Positions 1 to 7,920 of a stretch of 15,643 nt of DNA are shown piece by piece. Below the pieces are notes generated by a model that was not told the DNA's origin, made no database searches, and saw nothing but the letters and a program-made list of their open reading frames with translations. Source of the stretch: XYA12-FULL-58-9 sp001798605 (GTDB lineage Bacteria > Myxococcota > XYA12-FULL-58-9); contig DAINMX010000148.1 of NCBI GenBank assembly GCA_036736205.1, forward strand, positions 1 through 15,643. The letters run 5' to 3'. The position numbers and the translations under genes were made by a program. The stretch's first letter is position 1. Every line of letters begins with the position of its first letter.

Positions 1-1
1 A

Positions 2-2290
2 ATCGATCTTGATGAGAACGGCCGGTTCGTCTGTAGGCTCGAGCTCGGCACTTACTACTACATCGTCACAGCGCCCGGCCGTTACCCCTTCCCCAAGAAT
101 TCCAAGGTGGAGGCCACTCGTTTTGATACTTTTGTCTGCGCGAACGCAGGCATCACCAACCTCGACGCCTGCGCTGACGCTAGGGCACGGGACCGAGATC
201 TCTACATCCAGATACCACCGCCCGCGGAGTTGGTGGTGGCCGTACGCGGTGCTGACGGCCGGCCATTGCCCGCGAAGGTTACACTGGTCGCGCAGTATGA
301 ACCAGAACACGATGGCCAGGATCCCATGGATTTCCTCTTCGACTTCTGGCTGGGCGAGTACCGCCGGGCCACAGATTTGACCTGGCGCAAACCTCCCGAG
401 CAGAGACAACGACGTTACGTCGAAGAGGTATTGATAGGTCACGACGGGTTTGTGGGCGGCGACGTACGGCCGAGCTGTCACGACGATGTGTGCCGTCCCT
501 ATGACATCTATGTCTCCCGGGGACCAGAGTACGATATCCACGTCAGCCGGGACATCACCTTGCACGCGGGCGAGCGCAAGGACTTGGACGTCACTCTGCA
601 CCGCGTGGTCGACACAAGCCATTGGGTTTCAACTGACCTCCATGTGCACTCACAGAACTCTGTTGATTCTTCCTTTCTATTCGAAGAGCGCATCACTCAG
701 GCGGCAGCCGAGGGTCTGGAGTTCCCCGTATCGACCGACCACAACTATCTCACTGACTATCGGCCAATCATCGCCACGTTAGGCTTGGGCGACTGGATGT
801 CGACGATGGTGGGTGTCGAATTGTCTACCCTCGAGATGGGGCACTTCAACATCTATCCTCTGCGGTACGCCATTGGTTCTGCGCACCACTTTCCCTTTGT
901 CGGCGCGTGTAACGAGGGCAATGACGACAAGGTCAATGGCACCGCATTCGACTGGGTAGAGTGCAAACCACAACAGCTTTTCGACAATGGTCGCGCCCTC
1001 GGCCGCTACGGTCCTGCAAACACCATTGTGCAAGTCAATCACCCCCGCGACTCGATTCTTGGCTACTTCAACCAGTATTATGTGAACCCCTACACGGCGC
1101 AGCCCGAGGTCCCAGACGCGTACAATTACCCTGCGACGTCGTTCTTCATCTATCCTCACGATCGCAAGATTGGACAGTTCGCCCCAGAGACTTTCTCCTA
1201 CGACTTCGACGCACTTGAGGTCGTCAACGGCAAGCGTTTCGATAGGGTCCATTCCTTCCGCCTGCCAGCCGACATCCCGGCCCCACAATTGGCGGCGCAA
1301 AGAGACATCTGCGCTGGCGGCCATCCGGACAATGCCCCCGGTGAGGTGCTCTTGGCGAACGGCGGGCACGTCGCATATCCCGGCGTCGTCGACGACTGGT
1401 TGAACTTGCTCAATGCCGGCAAAGTGTTCACCGCGGTCGGCAACTCCGACAGCCACCAACTCGATTCCGAGGTAGGGATGCCACGCACCTATCTCTATGT
1501 CGAGCCCAACGCTGATGGCACTCGGCGTGATCAATCCATTGCATCCATCACTGATCTCGAGATCGTTGGTGCCATCAAGAGTCGGCGCGCTCTGGTCACC
1601 AATGGTCCCATCCTCGACATCGCCGTTTTGGCCGAGGACGCAGAGAATTTCGGTGAAACCGTCCAATGGGGAGTTGGCGAGGTCGTCAACTTCGTCGGCG
1701 ACAGTCGCGGCCGCGAGGTCGTCTTCTTGGTAACCCTGCGCTCGGCGCCATGGATCCCCGTTGACAAGATCGTATTTTGGGCAAACGGCAAAGTGGTCCA
1801 CACCATAGCAGTTCCGCGCAGCATTGGCCCCGATGGACGGGATGTCGATGACCACAATCTTTTTCGTTGGACCACAACGTTTGACCAGGACGTAGTCGTC
1901 GTTGCCGAGGCGACGAGCAGCGAGAGCATGTTCCCGATCTACACACCCAACGAATCGCCCCCCACAGATGTCACCGACGCCCTCGGAGGCATCACCGCTG
2001 CACTCGATCTCGGCAATGCCTTTGGCGGCACCAACGATGGGATCACTTCCCCCGATCCCGTGCAGACAGTGACCCCCTATGCACTCACCAATCCCATTTG
2101 GCTCAACCTCGATGGCACGCCCACCTGGAACCCGCCCGGCAATGATCCTGGCCCAGGACCTGCACCGGCACCCGGTGAGTGCACGAATCAGGATAGCGGA
2201 CGATCCGTGCATACGTCCGTAGACCGATCGCTTTTTTATTCGCCCCAACGTCGCTCCGACCTGCGTGACCTTTTGCGCGACAACGACTGA
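2..2290 (+). CDS. CehA/McbA-family PHP-type metallohydrolase, 5' end cut by window
   Basis: The open frame runs in from the window edge, giving 762 visible residues; the true start lies upstream and the GTG at 107 is internal. After an N-terminal half that looks like beta-sandwich domains comes a PHP-type metal site (numbering from base 2): DLHVHS with H214 and H216, STDHN with D246/H247, GVE with E273, GHFNIYP with H281, VNHPRDS with H347, and GNSDSH with D483/H485. This set is typical of the CehA/McbA family, named after carbamate hydrolases; most members have no known substrate. A further domain and a Pro/Gly-rich stretch (around 2130-2180) end the protein, suggesting an exported or surface enzyme; any signal peptide is off the window. 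It is the first visible gene of a tight plus-strand group, 7 nt before the next gene. The family call is firm; substrate and location are unknown. Confidence 0.88.
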   Translation: MDLDENGRFVCRLELGTYYYIVTAPGRYPFPKNSKVEATRFDTFVCANAGITNLDACADARARDRDLYIQIPPPAELVVAVRGADGRPLPAKVTLVAQYEPEHDGQDPMDFLFDFWLGEYRRATDLTWRKPPEQRQRRYVEEVLIGHDGFVGGDVRPSCHDDVCRPYDIYVSRGPEYDIHVSRDITLHAGERKDLDVTLHRVVDTSHWVSTDLHVHSQNSVDSSFLFEERITQAAAEGLEFPVSTDHNYLTDYRPIIATLGLGDWMSTMVGVELSTLEMGHFNIYPLRYAIGSAHHFPFVGACNEGNDDKVNGTAFDWVECKPQQLFDNGRALGRYGPANTIVQVNHPRDSILGYFNQYYVNPYTAQPEVPDAYNYPATSFFIYPHDRKIGQFAPETFSYDFDALEVVNGKRFDRVHSFRLPADIPAPQLAAQRDICAGGHPDNAPGEVLLANGGHVAYPGVVDDWLNLLNAGKVFTAVGNSDSHQLDSEVGMPRTYLYVEPNADGTRRDQSIASITDLEIVGAIKSRRALVTNGPILDIAVLAEDAENFGETVQWGVGEVVNFVGDSRGREVVFLVTLRSAPWIPVDKIVFWANGKVVHTIAVPRSIGPDGRDVDDHNLFRWTTTFDQDVVVVAEATSSESMFPIYTPNESPPTDVTDALGGITAALDLGNAFGGTNDGITSPDPVQTVTPYALTNPIWLNLDGTPTWNPPGNDPGPGPAPAPGECTNQDSGRSVHTSVDRSLFYSPQRRSDLRDLLRDND

Positions 2291-2297
2291 GACTGTC

Positions 2298-2912
2298 ATG
2301 GGGAGCCGGTTGACAATGGCTGCTTTCATCGCCACGGCGGCCGTGAGCATCGACCTCTGGGCGCATCATTTGCCCTCAGAGCGTGAGCTCTTCATCCAAG
2401 TCGACGAGCGCGGTGCTATAGCGTTGTGGCAAATTCGCGTGCACGGTAGCTCTGCCACCGCCTTCGCAAAGGTGTGGGACCAAGACCACAATGGCGCATG
2501 GTCCGATGCAGAGGCCGCTGGCGCCGCAACCACCCTGACGGCCAAATCCATGTCTGGAGTTCAGATCAGTTGGGATGGTTTCGAGCTCAAGCCCGGTCGT
2601 TCTCGACCCCGCTTGGTCGACGAGCGACCCCGATCCTCAACACTGGGTGCCAACCTGGTCGTGCCGCTGTCATTGCCAACCGTCGAAGGCGACCAGCACC
2701 AGTTGCTCATTTCCGTCGCGGCCCGAACAACACCGTTGACTGTCTCGATTTCCACAAAGCATCCGTGGCAGATCGAAACTGCGGCAGGAGCTCGGATCAC
2801 CCATGATCACCAGAGCCTGGAAACACCGGTTGTGGTAGAGCCCAACGGTCAGTTCAGCGTGCGGCTCGCAAGAGCTGCCAATGCGCAAGTCTCCAGGGGA
2901 GAACCAAAATGA
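2298..2912 (+). CDS. Small exported protein with one EF-hand-like loop
   Basis: This is a 204-residue protein beginning with a signal-peptide-like stretch (MGSR, hydrophobic core about residues 7-20, possible cleavage after WA at 22), so it is probably periplasmic or secreted. Residues 61-72 (DQDHNGAWSDAE) match a canonical 12-residue EF-hand calcium loop: Asp 1, Asp 3, Asn 5, Gly 6, Glu 12. The arrangement, a mature N-terminus starting HHLPSE, a beta-rich part, then a DxDxNG loop, recalls the extracytoplasmic N-terminal domain found on some HupE/UreJ-like transporters, but there are no membrane segments after the signal. That resemblance is recalled, not searched. The start is uncertain: ATG 2298 gives a charged n-region; ATG 2316 has GGGGAG 10 nt upstream (2300-2305); GTG 2265 would overlap the previous gene. 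It ends in an ATGA overlap with the lipoprotein gene, so the two are probably translationally coupled. Function unknown. Confidence 0.78.
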   Translation: MGSRLTMAAFIATAAVSIDLWAHHLPSERELFIQVDERGAIALWQIRVHGSSATAFAKVWDQDHNGAWSDAEAAGAATTLTAKSMSGVQISWDGFELKPGRSRPRLVDERPRSSTLGANLVVPLSLPTVEGDQHQLLISVAARTTPLTVSISTKHPWQIETAAGARITHDHQSLETPVVVEPNGQFSVRLARAANAQVSRGEPK

Positions 2913-4950
2913 AATGGACGCGGACGTTTGCAGGTGCAGTGACGATGCTTTGGTTCGCCCAGGTTGCTGCGTGTGGTTCATCGCTGTTTCCGCCCATCGA
3001 GTTTCCCGATCCCCCGAGTCGGTGGGCAAACGACCCTACCGGTGCCGTGGTGTTGGAAAGCGTCACAACCATCGCATTACGCGCCCCGGTCCCCGAGCAG
3101 GGCCCGCGAGCTCCCTATGCGACAGTGCGCAAGCGACTGCGGATTCTCGTAACTGGAACCCTAACAACAGAGTTGCGAGAAATTGTCCTCACGACTGGCC
3201 CCCATCTGACAGTCGATTCGATGGTCGCGAGAGTCGCAAAGCCTACCGGCGAGACCGCCGACATTCAGGCCANNNNNNNNNNNNNNNNNNNNNNNNNNNN
3301 NNNNNNNNNNNNNNNNNNNNNNNNNNNNNNNNNNNNNNNNNNNNNNNNNNNNNNNNNNNNNNNNNNNNNNNNTCGATGGTCGCGAGAGTCGCAAAGCCTA
3401 CCGGCGAGACCGCCGACATTCAGGCCACGCCTGAAGCCTTTGGGCAGAAGCTGATTCTGGCAGCAGCCCCTGGAGACCTCATCGATGTCATCTGGCAACA
3501 AACCCATCTGGTGGTCGAAACCCTGCCACATTGGGTTTTGGCAAACGCGGCACCGACCGTCGCCTCCAACGTCGAGGTTCTTGCGGATGAAGGCCTTGAG
3601 ATGAGAGTCGCCGCAGGTACTGGCAGCCAGCGCAGTGACAGCAGCATAGAGAAGGATACTGACGATGGCCGGACCGTATATCGTCTTACCGCCCGCGACT
3701 TGGCGGCCATACCCAGCGAAACAGGCCTTTCGGACCCGCAACATGACTCGCCGTGGTTACTCGCGGTCTTGGAGAGCACCCTGTTAGATGGACGAACCAC
3801 GGTTTACGCCGACTCCTGGCAGACAGTGGGTCGACGGGTTCGTTCCACCCTCAAACCTACCCTCGAAGTGGACGACGAGACCCGCCAGCAATTGAATGTG
3901 GGTTTGGCCAAAGCCCGCATGCGCAAGCTCATGCGAATCCTGCGGCCATCGACAAACAACGCTGCGCCGTTGACGAAGGCACCGCTGCCGTTCGCACAGC
4001 TCAAAAACGGCGGTGCCAGTGCCATCGAGGCCGCAGCGGTTGCAGCCGCCGTGACAAAAGGCTCAATGGAAGAGGGCCACATCGCGTTGGTCGTTCCACA
4101 CCAGGGTCCGCTTCTTTTCGATGAGTTGCCCGGATTGTATGCCTTCCGCGCCGCGGCGGTTGCATTTCATACCTCAGAGGGATGGCGCTTCGCGGACTTG
4201 ACCTGCTCAACCTGCGAATTCGGCAAGCTTCCCGCCAACCTCGCCGGTGGTCGCGCCCTCATCCTCACCGATGAGCCCTCTATCGTCGACATCCCTCCAG
4301 CCGCTGTGCACCCCAACCGGCAAGAGATGCTCCTCGATTGGACACTGGCCATTGACGGCCAGTTGTCGGGGTCGTTGGTGGTTAAGCTCGAAGGTCAAAT
4401 TGCCACCCAAGCCCAAGCAATTGTAGGAAATGGCTGGCAACAAGAGAGCCAACGAGATTCCCTGCGCAAACTTCTGCTCGGTACGTCGAGCGGAATTTCC
4501 ATCAACGGCATTGCCTCCCGCGCTTCGATGCTGCTGCCCGGTGAACCATTTGAGATAGATGCGACCGTCACAGCCTCTGCCAAAAAATCACCCGATGGAG
4601 GCTACACGCTAACGCCGTTGACAATTGCTGGCAACAGCGTCTCGTGGAACCGGATTGCCTCGCCAGGGGCTGGGGCGATGCTTCCAGCGCCAGCGCAAAT
4701 CGTGGTCACGAGCTTAGTGCATCTCCCCCCATTCTTTGGCGCAAAGATGCCTCCTAAGCGCGCCGCGCATCGCCCCTTCGGCAGCTATTCTTCAACGCTG
4801 ACCCAAGGGGGAAATGTCATAACCCTAATCCGCAAGCTCAATTTGACGACTCGTGATGTTGCACCAGGGGAAACGGACGCGACGGTGACATTCGCGACCG
4901 AACTCGACACAGCTGACCTCGAGACCATCACGATCACCGCAGAGGATTGA
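2909..4950 (+). CDS. DUF3857-like lipoprotein, interrupted by an assembly gap
   Basis: The ATG overlaps the upstream stop (ATGA) and has GGGGAG at 2896-2901, 7 nt before it. The N-terminus is a lipoprotein signal: basic MKWTR, a hydrophobic core, then lipobox VAAC with C22; Gly at +2 does not suggest inner-membrane retention, so the outer membrane is likely. The first part (to about residue 130) resembles DUF3857, a beta domain usually placed before a transglutaminase-like domain. As written, the gap breaks the frame: bases before it read in frame 2, bases after it in frame 1. Removing 100 Ns plus one 55-bp copy (155 bases) joins them into 629 codons including the stop, 628 residues. In merged numbering, residues about 300-400 resemble the transglutaminase region but show NGGASAIEAA (from 315) where a CKDKA-type active-site motif would be expected. 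The C-terminus looks like another beta-rich domain. No enzymatic activity is predicted. folD starts 3 nt downstream. Confidence 0.8.
3218..3272 (+). repeat. 55-bp direct copy, left flank of the gap
   Basis: These 55 bases are identical to 3373-3427 on the other side of the Ns. Both copies encode the peptide MVARVAKPTGETADIQA, each in the frame of its own side. An exact repeat ending at the gap on one side and starting at it on the other is what unmerged contig ends sharing a k-mer look like. Confidence 0.97.
3273..3372. other. Assembly gap of exactly 100 Ns
   Basis: A run of exactly 100 Ns, a conventional placeholder length in scaffolds, lies inside the lipoprotein gene. It is bordered on both sides by the same 55 bases, so the true gap is probably of zero or negative length. 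Confidence 0.99.
3373..3427 (+). repeat. 55-bp direct copy, right flank of the gap
   Basis: Second copy of the 55-bp unit, starting directly after the last N. Merging it with the left copy shifts the downstream sequence by 155 bases (51 codons plus 2), which is exactly the shift needed to bring the two halves of the lipoprotein gene into one frame. Confidence 0.97.
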
Positions 4951-4953
4951 ACA

Positions 4954-5802
4954 ATGGGAACTATTTTGGATGGCAAGGCTCTCGCCAAAGAGGTCCGCGA
5001 TGGTTTGGCGGAAAGCGTCGCTGACATCACCGCAAAACTGGGTCGCGCGCCGGGACTGGCTGTCGTCCTCGTTGGCGACGATCCCGCGTCGGCAATCTAT
5101 GTTCGCAACAAAGAAAAGGCGGCGGCTAAAGCGGGAATCCATTCGCGGCTAGTGCGAATGCCGGCCGACGCCACACAGCAGCTGGTTCTCGCCACAGTGG
5201 ACCAGCTCAATACGGACAGAACGATCGACGCTTTCTTGGTACAGCTGCCATTGCCCAAGGCTATCGATGCTGACCAAGTGCTGCTCCGCATCGCCCCAGA
5301 CAAAGATGCAGACGGCTTGCACCCCACCAATGTCGGCAAGCTTCTCATGGGCATGCCCGCCGTTAGGCCATGCACTCCATCGGGAGTGATGGCATTGCTC
5401 GACAAGGGCCGCGTCGATCTCAAAGGCAAGCGCGCGGTCGTTGTCGGTCGCAGTAACATCGTCGGCAAACCCCAAGCCATCATGCTGCTTGAGCAGCACG
5501 CCACGGTGACCCTGTGTCATTCACGCACGGTGGACCTCGCAGATGAAGTCCGTCGCGCCGATGTGGTGGTGGCCGCTGTGGGTGTCGCTCACCTCATCAA
5601 AGGCGATTGGATCAAAAAAGGCGCCGCCGTCATCGACGTGGGCATGAATCGCATTGACGACACGCTCGTCGGTGACGTCGACTTCGAAGCGGCCAAAGAG
5701 CGGGCCGGTTGCATCACTCCGGTCCCAGGTGGTGTCGGTCCCCTCACGATCGCCATGCTCCTAAAGAACACGGTCGAGATCGCTGCCGCGAAGATCTCCT
5801 AA
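4954..5802 (+). CDS. folD: Bifunctional methylenetetrahydrofolate dehydrogenase / cyclohydrolase FolD
   Basis: FolD oxidises 5,10-methylene-THF with NADP+ and hydrolyses the product to 10-formyl-THF in the cytoplasm, supplying one-carbon units for purines and formyl-methionine. At 282 residues it has the usual length. Seen motifs: YVRNKEK with Tyr49 and catalytic Lys53, QLPLP at 97-101, DKDADG with Asp120, RPCTPSG around 138-144, the Rossmann nucleotide site GRSNIVGKP at 165-173, and PVPGGVGPLT at 256-265. The ATG has AGAGG at 4941-4945, 8 nt upstream, placed over the end of the lipoprotein gene, and lies 3 nt after that gene's stop. folD therefore probably shares a transcript with the three exported-protein genes, although its role has no obvious link to theirs. 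All key residues are present; the call is secure. Confidence 0.98.
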   Translation: MGTILDGKALAKEVRDGLAESVADITAKLGRAPGLAVVLVGDDPASAIYVRNKEKAAAKAGIHSRLVRMPADATQQLVLATVDQLNTDRTIDAFLVQLPLPKAIDADQVLLRIAPDKDADGLHPTNVGKLLMGMPAVRPCTPSGVMALLDKGRVDLKGKRAVVVGRSNIVGKPQAIMLLEQHATVTLCHSRTVDLADEVRRADVVVAAVGVAHLIKGDWIKKGAAVIDVGMNRIDDTLVGDVDFEAAKERAGCITPVPGGVGPLTIAMLLKNTVEIAAAKIS

Positions 5803-5911
5803 ACGAAATCAACCGACAGCAACAAACTTCGCCAGGATTGTTCGCCTGATACTCAAGCGGCTCAGCACAAACGTCATCACTCACACCGATGCTGTTTCTG
5901 ATTCGCTGGGC

Positions 5912-5940
5912 TTGGAACAACAGCCATTTTCCCCTATGTT
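5912..5940 (+). promoter_or_regulatory. Predicted sigma70-like promoter for the signalling pair
   Basis: TTGGAA (5912-5917) and TATGTT (5935-5940) are separated by 17 nt; each matches 4 of 6 consensus bases. Transcription would begin near 5947, almost on the ATG at 5948. The 145 bases between folD and this ATG (5803-5947) show no convincing terminator and nothing else recognisable. Sequence-only prediction. Confidence 0.4.
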
Positions 5941-5947
5941 ACCCGTT

Positions 5948-6982
5948 ATGTCGTCCCCCGATTCACTCCCGTCGGCCCTGCCGACGGTTCTCGTCGTCGA
6001 CGACGAAGATGAAAACCGCGAGTTGTGCCGGAGAATTCTCGACCGCCAATTCAACATCCTCGAAGCCTCGAATGGCGAAGACGCCCTGGAGCTAGCGAGG
6101 ACACACGATGTCGCTGCCGTTGTCACCGACCAACGGATGCCAAAGATGACCGGCACCGACATGTTGGCACGGATGCAGAAATTCAAGCGAGACGTGCCAA
6201 AAATCATTGTGACCGCTTTTGGAGATGTGGATCCCGTCATTATGGCGGTGAATTCGTGTGCTCTGTTTGGCTATCTCATCAAACCGATTCGACAGGATGA
6301 GCTCAGGTCGTTGGTCAACCGGGCCGTCAAGCAGTACCTCGAGACCCGGTTGGTTAAGGACATGGTTCAACGTCTGGAGGAGGAGAAGGTTGAGCTGCAA
6401 TTGGACAACGAGCAGCTGCAACGGACTACCGCACAGATTTCGGAAAGCTACAATGAGATGGCCAAGAGCCTCAAGGCCATGGGCGATGCCTACCGTGAGA
6501 TGTGTGATTACGCAAACCGAGATGGTTTGACCCAGCTTCTCAATCGTCGAACCTTCGCAGTGCAACTCCAGTCGGAGTTTTCTCGTTGGATACGATACAA
6601 ACGAATGGCCAGCCTTCTGGTGGTTGACGTGGACAACTTCAAGTCGATCAACGACAGGCACGGGCATCCTATAGGCGACAAGGTATTATGTGCCATTTCT
6701 GCCATCATCACCAAAGGCATTCGAGTCAACGATCTTGCGTTTCGCATTGGTGGGGACGAGTTCGCCATCATTCTCGCGGAGGCTAACCAACAGGCCGCGG
6801 AATCTGTGGTCGCGAAGTTGAACGCCGAAACACGAGCGTGCTCCATTATCGGGGAGGGGGAGGTTGAAGTTTCGACTGGCCGTTGCACGTTGGCCGAGCA
6901 GGTTCGTTCGGGTGAGGATTGGTATGCCCTGGCTGACCGGGACCTGTACCAATCGAAACGCCAAAAGAAAGGTGCATCGTGA
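5948..6982 (+). CDS. Response regulator with GGDEF output (diguanylate cyclase)
   Basis: The protein has a receiver domain (about residues 12-125), a coiled-coil linker (about 130-185) and a GGDEF domain (about 188-340), 344 residues from ATG 5948. The receiver keeps its working residues: D18/D19, phospho-acceptor D61 in VVTDQRMP, T89 and K112 in IKP. The cyclase keeps the metal-binding VVDVDNFKSIND and an intact GGDEF at 268-272, with an RxxD inhibitory I-site (R259-D262) five residues before it. It should make cyclic di-GMP from GTP when phosphorylated by an unidentified histidine kinase, with product feedback inhibition. No kinase lies in the window. TTG 5912 and ATG 5936 are alternative in-frame starts, but they fall in the predicted promoter; no Shine-Dalgarno precedes 5948. 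The stop overlaps the next start by 4 nt. c-di-GMP targets are unknown. Confidence 0.93.
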   Translation: MSSPDSLPSALPTVLVVDDEDENRELCRRILDRQFNILEASNGEDALELARTHDVAAVVTDQRMPKMTGTDMLARMQKFKRDVPKIIVTAFGDVDPVIMAVNSCALFGYLIKPIRQDELRSLVNRAVKQYLETRLVKDMVQRLEEEKVELQLDNEQLQRTTAQISESYNEMAKSLKAMGDAYREMCDYANRDGLTQLLNRRTFAVQLQSEFSRWIRYKRMASLLVVDVDNFKSINDRHGHPIGDKVLCAISAIITKGIRVNDLAFRIGGDEFAIILAEANQQAAESVVAKLNAETRACSIIGEGEVEVSTGRCTLAEQVRSGEDWYALADRDLYQSKRQKKGAS

Positions 6983-7920
6983 CAGCTCCCTCACTTCTGA
7001 TTGTTGCGCCACCGCGACCCGAAGTCACTCGTTGGGTGGCGGCCCTTTCTCCCGTTTTCGAGGTTCGTGCCGTCAGTGATCTCAATGGCGCCCGCGTGGC
7101 GGGTGAGGAAAAGGAGCCCGATCTCTGCATCATCGACCTGGCACTTCGTGCAAAAGCAGTCTCGCTGGTCGTCCGGTTGCGGGGTTTTTGGTTGGATACC
7201 GAGTTTTTGGCAGTCGGCGAAGCTCCCATGATCGCCGACTTGATCGAGTCGATCAACGAAGCCAATGTGCAGCGTTACCTGGCCTGGGACACACCTGCTG
7301 AACAGGTTATCGAGATGGCCGAAGCGGCGTGGTCCACGGCCAGAACCTCCGCGACGCTGCGCCGTCGGCTACGGCAGATCTTGGATGAACGGCGCCAGAT
7401 CCTGGAGGACCACCGAGTTTTGGTCCAACAACTCAGCGAACAACGCAGTGCCATGTCGGATGTGGCCGGGCGACAAGGCGAACTGCGCAGCAGAATGGAA
7501 GCGTTGCTATCATCAACCATTCAACGGTCCAATGTGCTGACCATGAAGGAACTGCAGAATCGCATCATGGAGGAGATCGAGAAGAACCATCGCTATCAAC
7601 ATCCGGTGTCCATATTGGTACTGCATGGGATCGGCGATCCCAACGACAGCGAGGAATCCTTGCTGGATTTGGCGCGACTTGCGTCCGACAGAGTGCGGCA
7701 CATTGATTTGGTCGCCGCTGACAGAAACAGGATCGTCGTGCTCATGCCCGTAACCGATCGAGAGCAGGCGAAGACTGTTCAACAAAGACTGGTAACCGGA
7801 TTGGAAGAGGAACTCGTGGTTGTGAATATTGCTAATCAGCAGCTCATGTCTTATCCCGATGACGCTGACCTATTCCTGAATTTGGCGAGAAGGCCCGTTC
7901 CACGGCACCGTCACTCGTGA
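6979..7920 (+). CDS. Degenerate receiver-coiled coil-GGDEF-like protein
   Basis: This 313-residue protein starts at GTG in a GTGA overlap with the upstream cyclase, with AAAGG at 6968-6972, 6 nt before it. It repeats its neighbour's plan: a receiver-like fold (about 1-118), a helical coiled coil (about 120-185) and a C-terminal domain (about 187-305). The receiver keeps an Asp in LCIIDL (D53), but the acidic pair is replaced by VAPP and the Lys region reads LAWDTP. In the C-terminal part, IDLVAADRNRIVVLMP (residues 242-257) stands where the cyclase has NDLAFRIGGDEFAIIL, so no GGDEF signature remains, and the metal-binding Asp region reads LVLHGIGD. It is therefore unlikely to make c-di-GMP; a structural, sensory or partner role to the upstream cyclase is an inference. 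The frame is open throughout, so it is a diverged gene rather than a pseudogene. The domain assignment is by eye. Confidence 0.75.
   Translation: MTAPSLLIVAPPRPEVTRWVAALSPVFEVRAVSDLNGARVAGEEKEPDLCIIDLALRAKAVSLVVRLRGFWLDTEFLAVGEAPMIADLIESINEANVQRYLAWDTPAEQVIEMAEAAWSTARTSATLRRRLRQILDERRQILEDHRVLVQQLSEQRSAMSDVAGRQGELRSRMEALLSSTIQRSNVLTMKELQNRIMEEIEKNHRYQHPVSILVLHGIGDPNDSEESLLDLARLASDRVRHIDLVAADRNRIVVLMPVTDREQAKTVQQRLVTGLEEELVVVNIANQQLMSYPDDADLFLNLARRPVPRHRHS

Noticed and set aside
779..2350. 523-codon open frame on the minus strand
   Set aside because: It lies wholly opposite the metallohydrolase, whose metal-site motifs are unmistakable. The minus-strand product shows no recognisable motif; long antisense frames are common at this base composition.
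3218..3427. Biological direct repeat or target-site duplication of a mobile element
   Set aside because: Nothing but Ns lies between the copies, and merging them gives an intact protein; an assembly origin is simpler.
3200..3450. True frameshift or pseudogene in the lipoprotein
   Set aside because: The frame change is explained exactly by the unmerged 55-bp overlap plus 100 Ns.
5912..5947. TTG 5912 or ATG 5936 as the start of the diguanylate cyclase
   Set aside because: No clear Shine-Dalgarno, and both lie inside the predicted promoter hexamers; kept only as alternatives.
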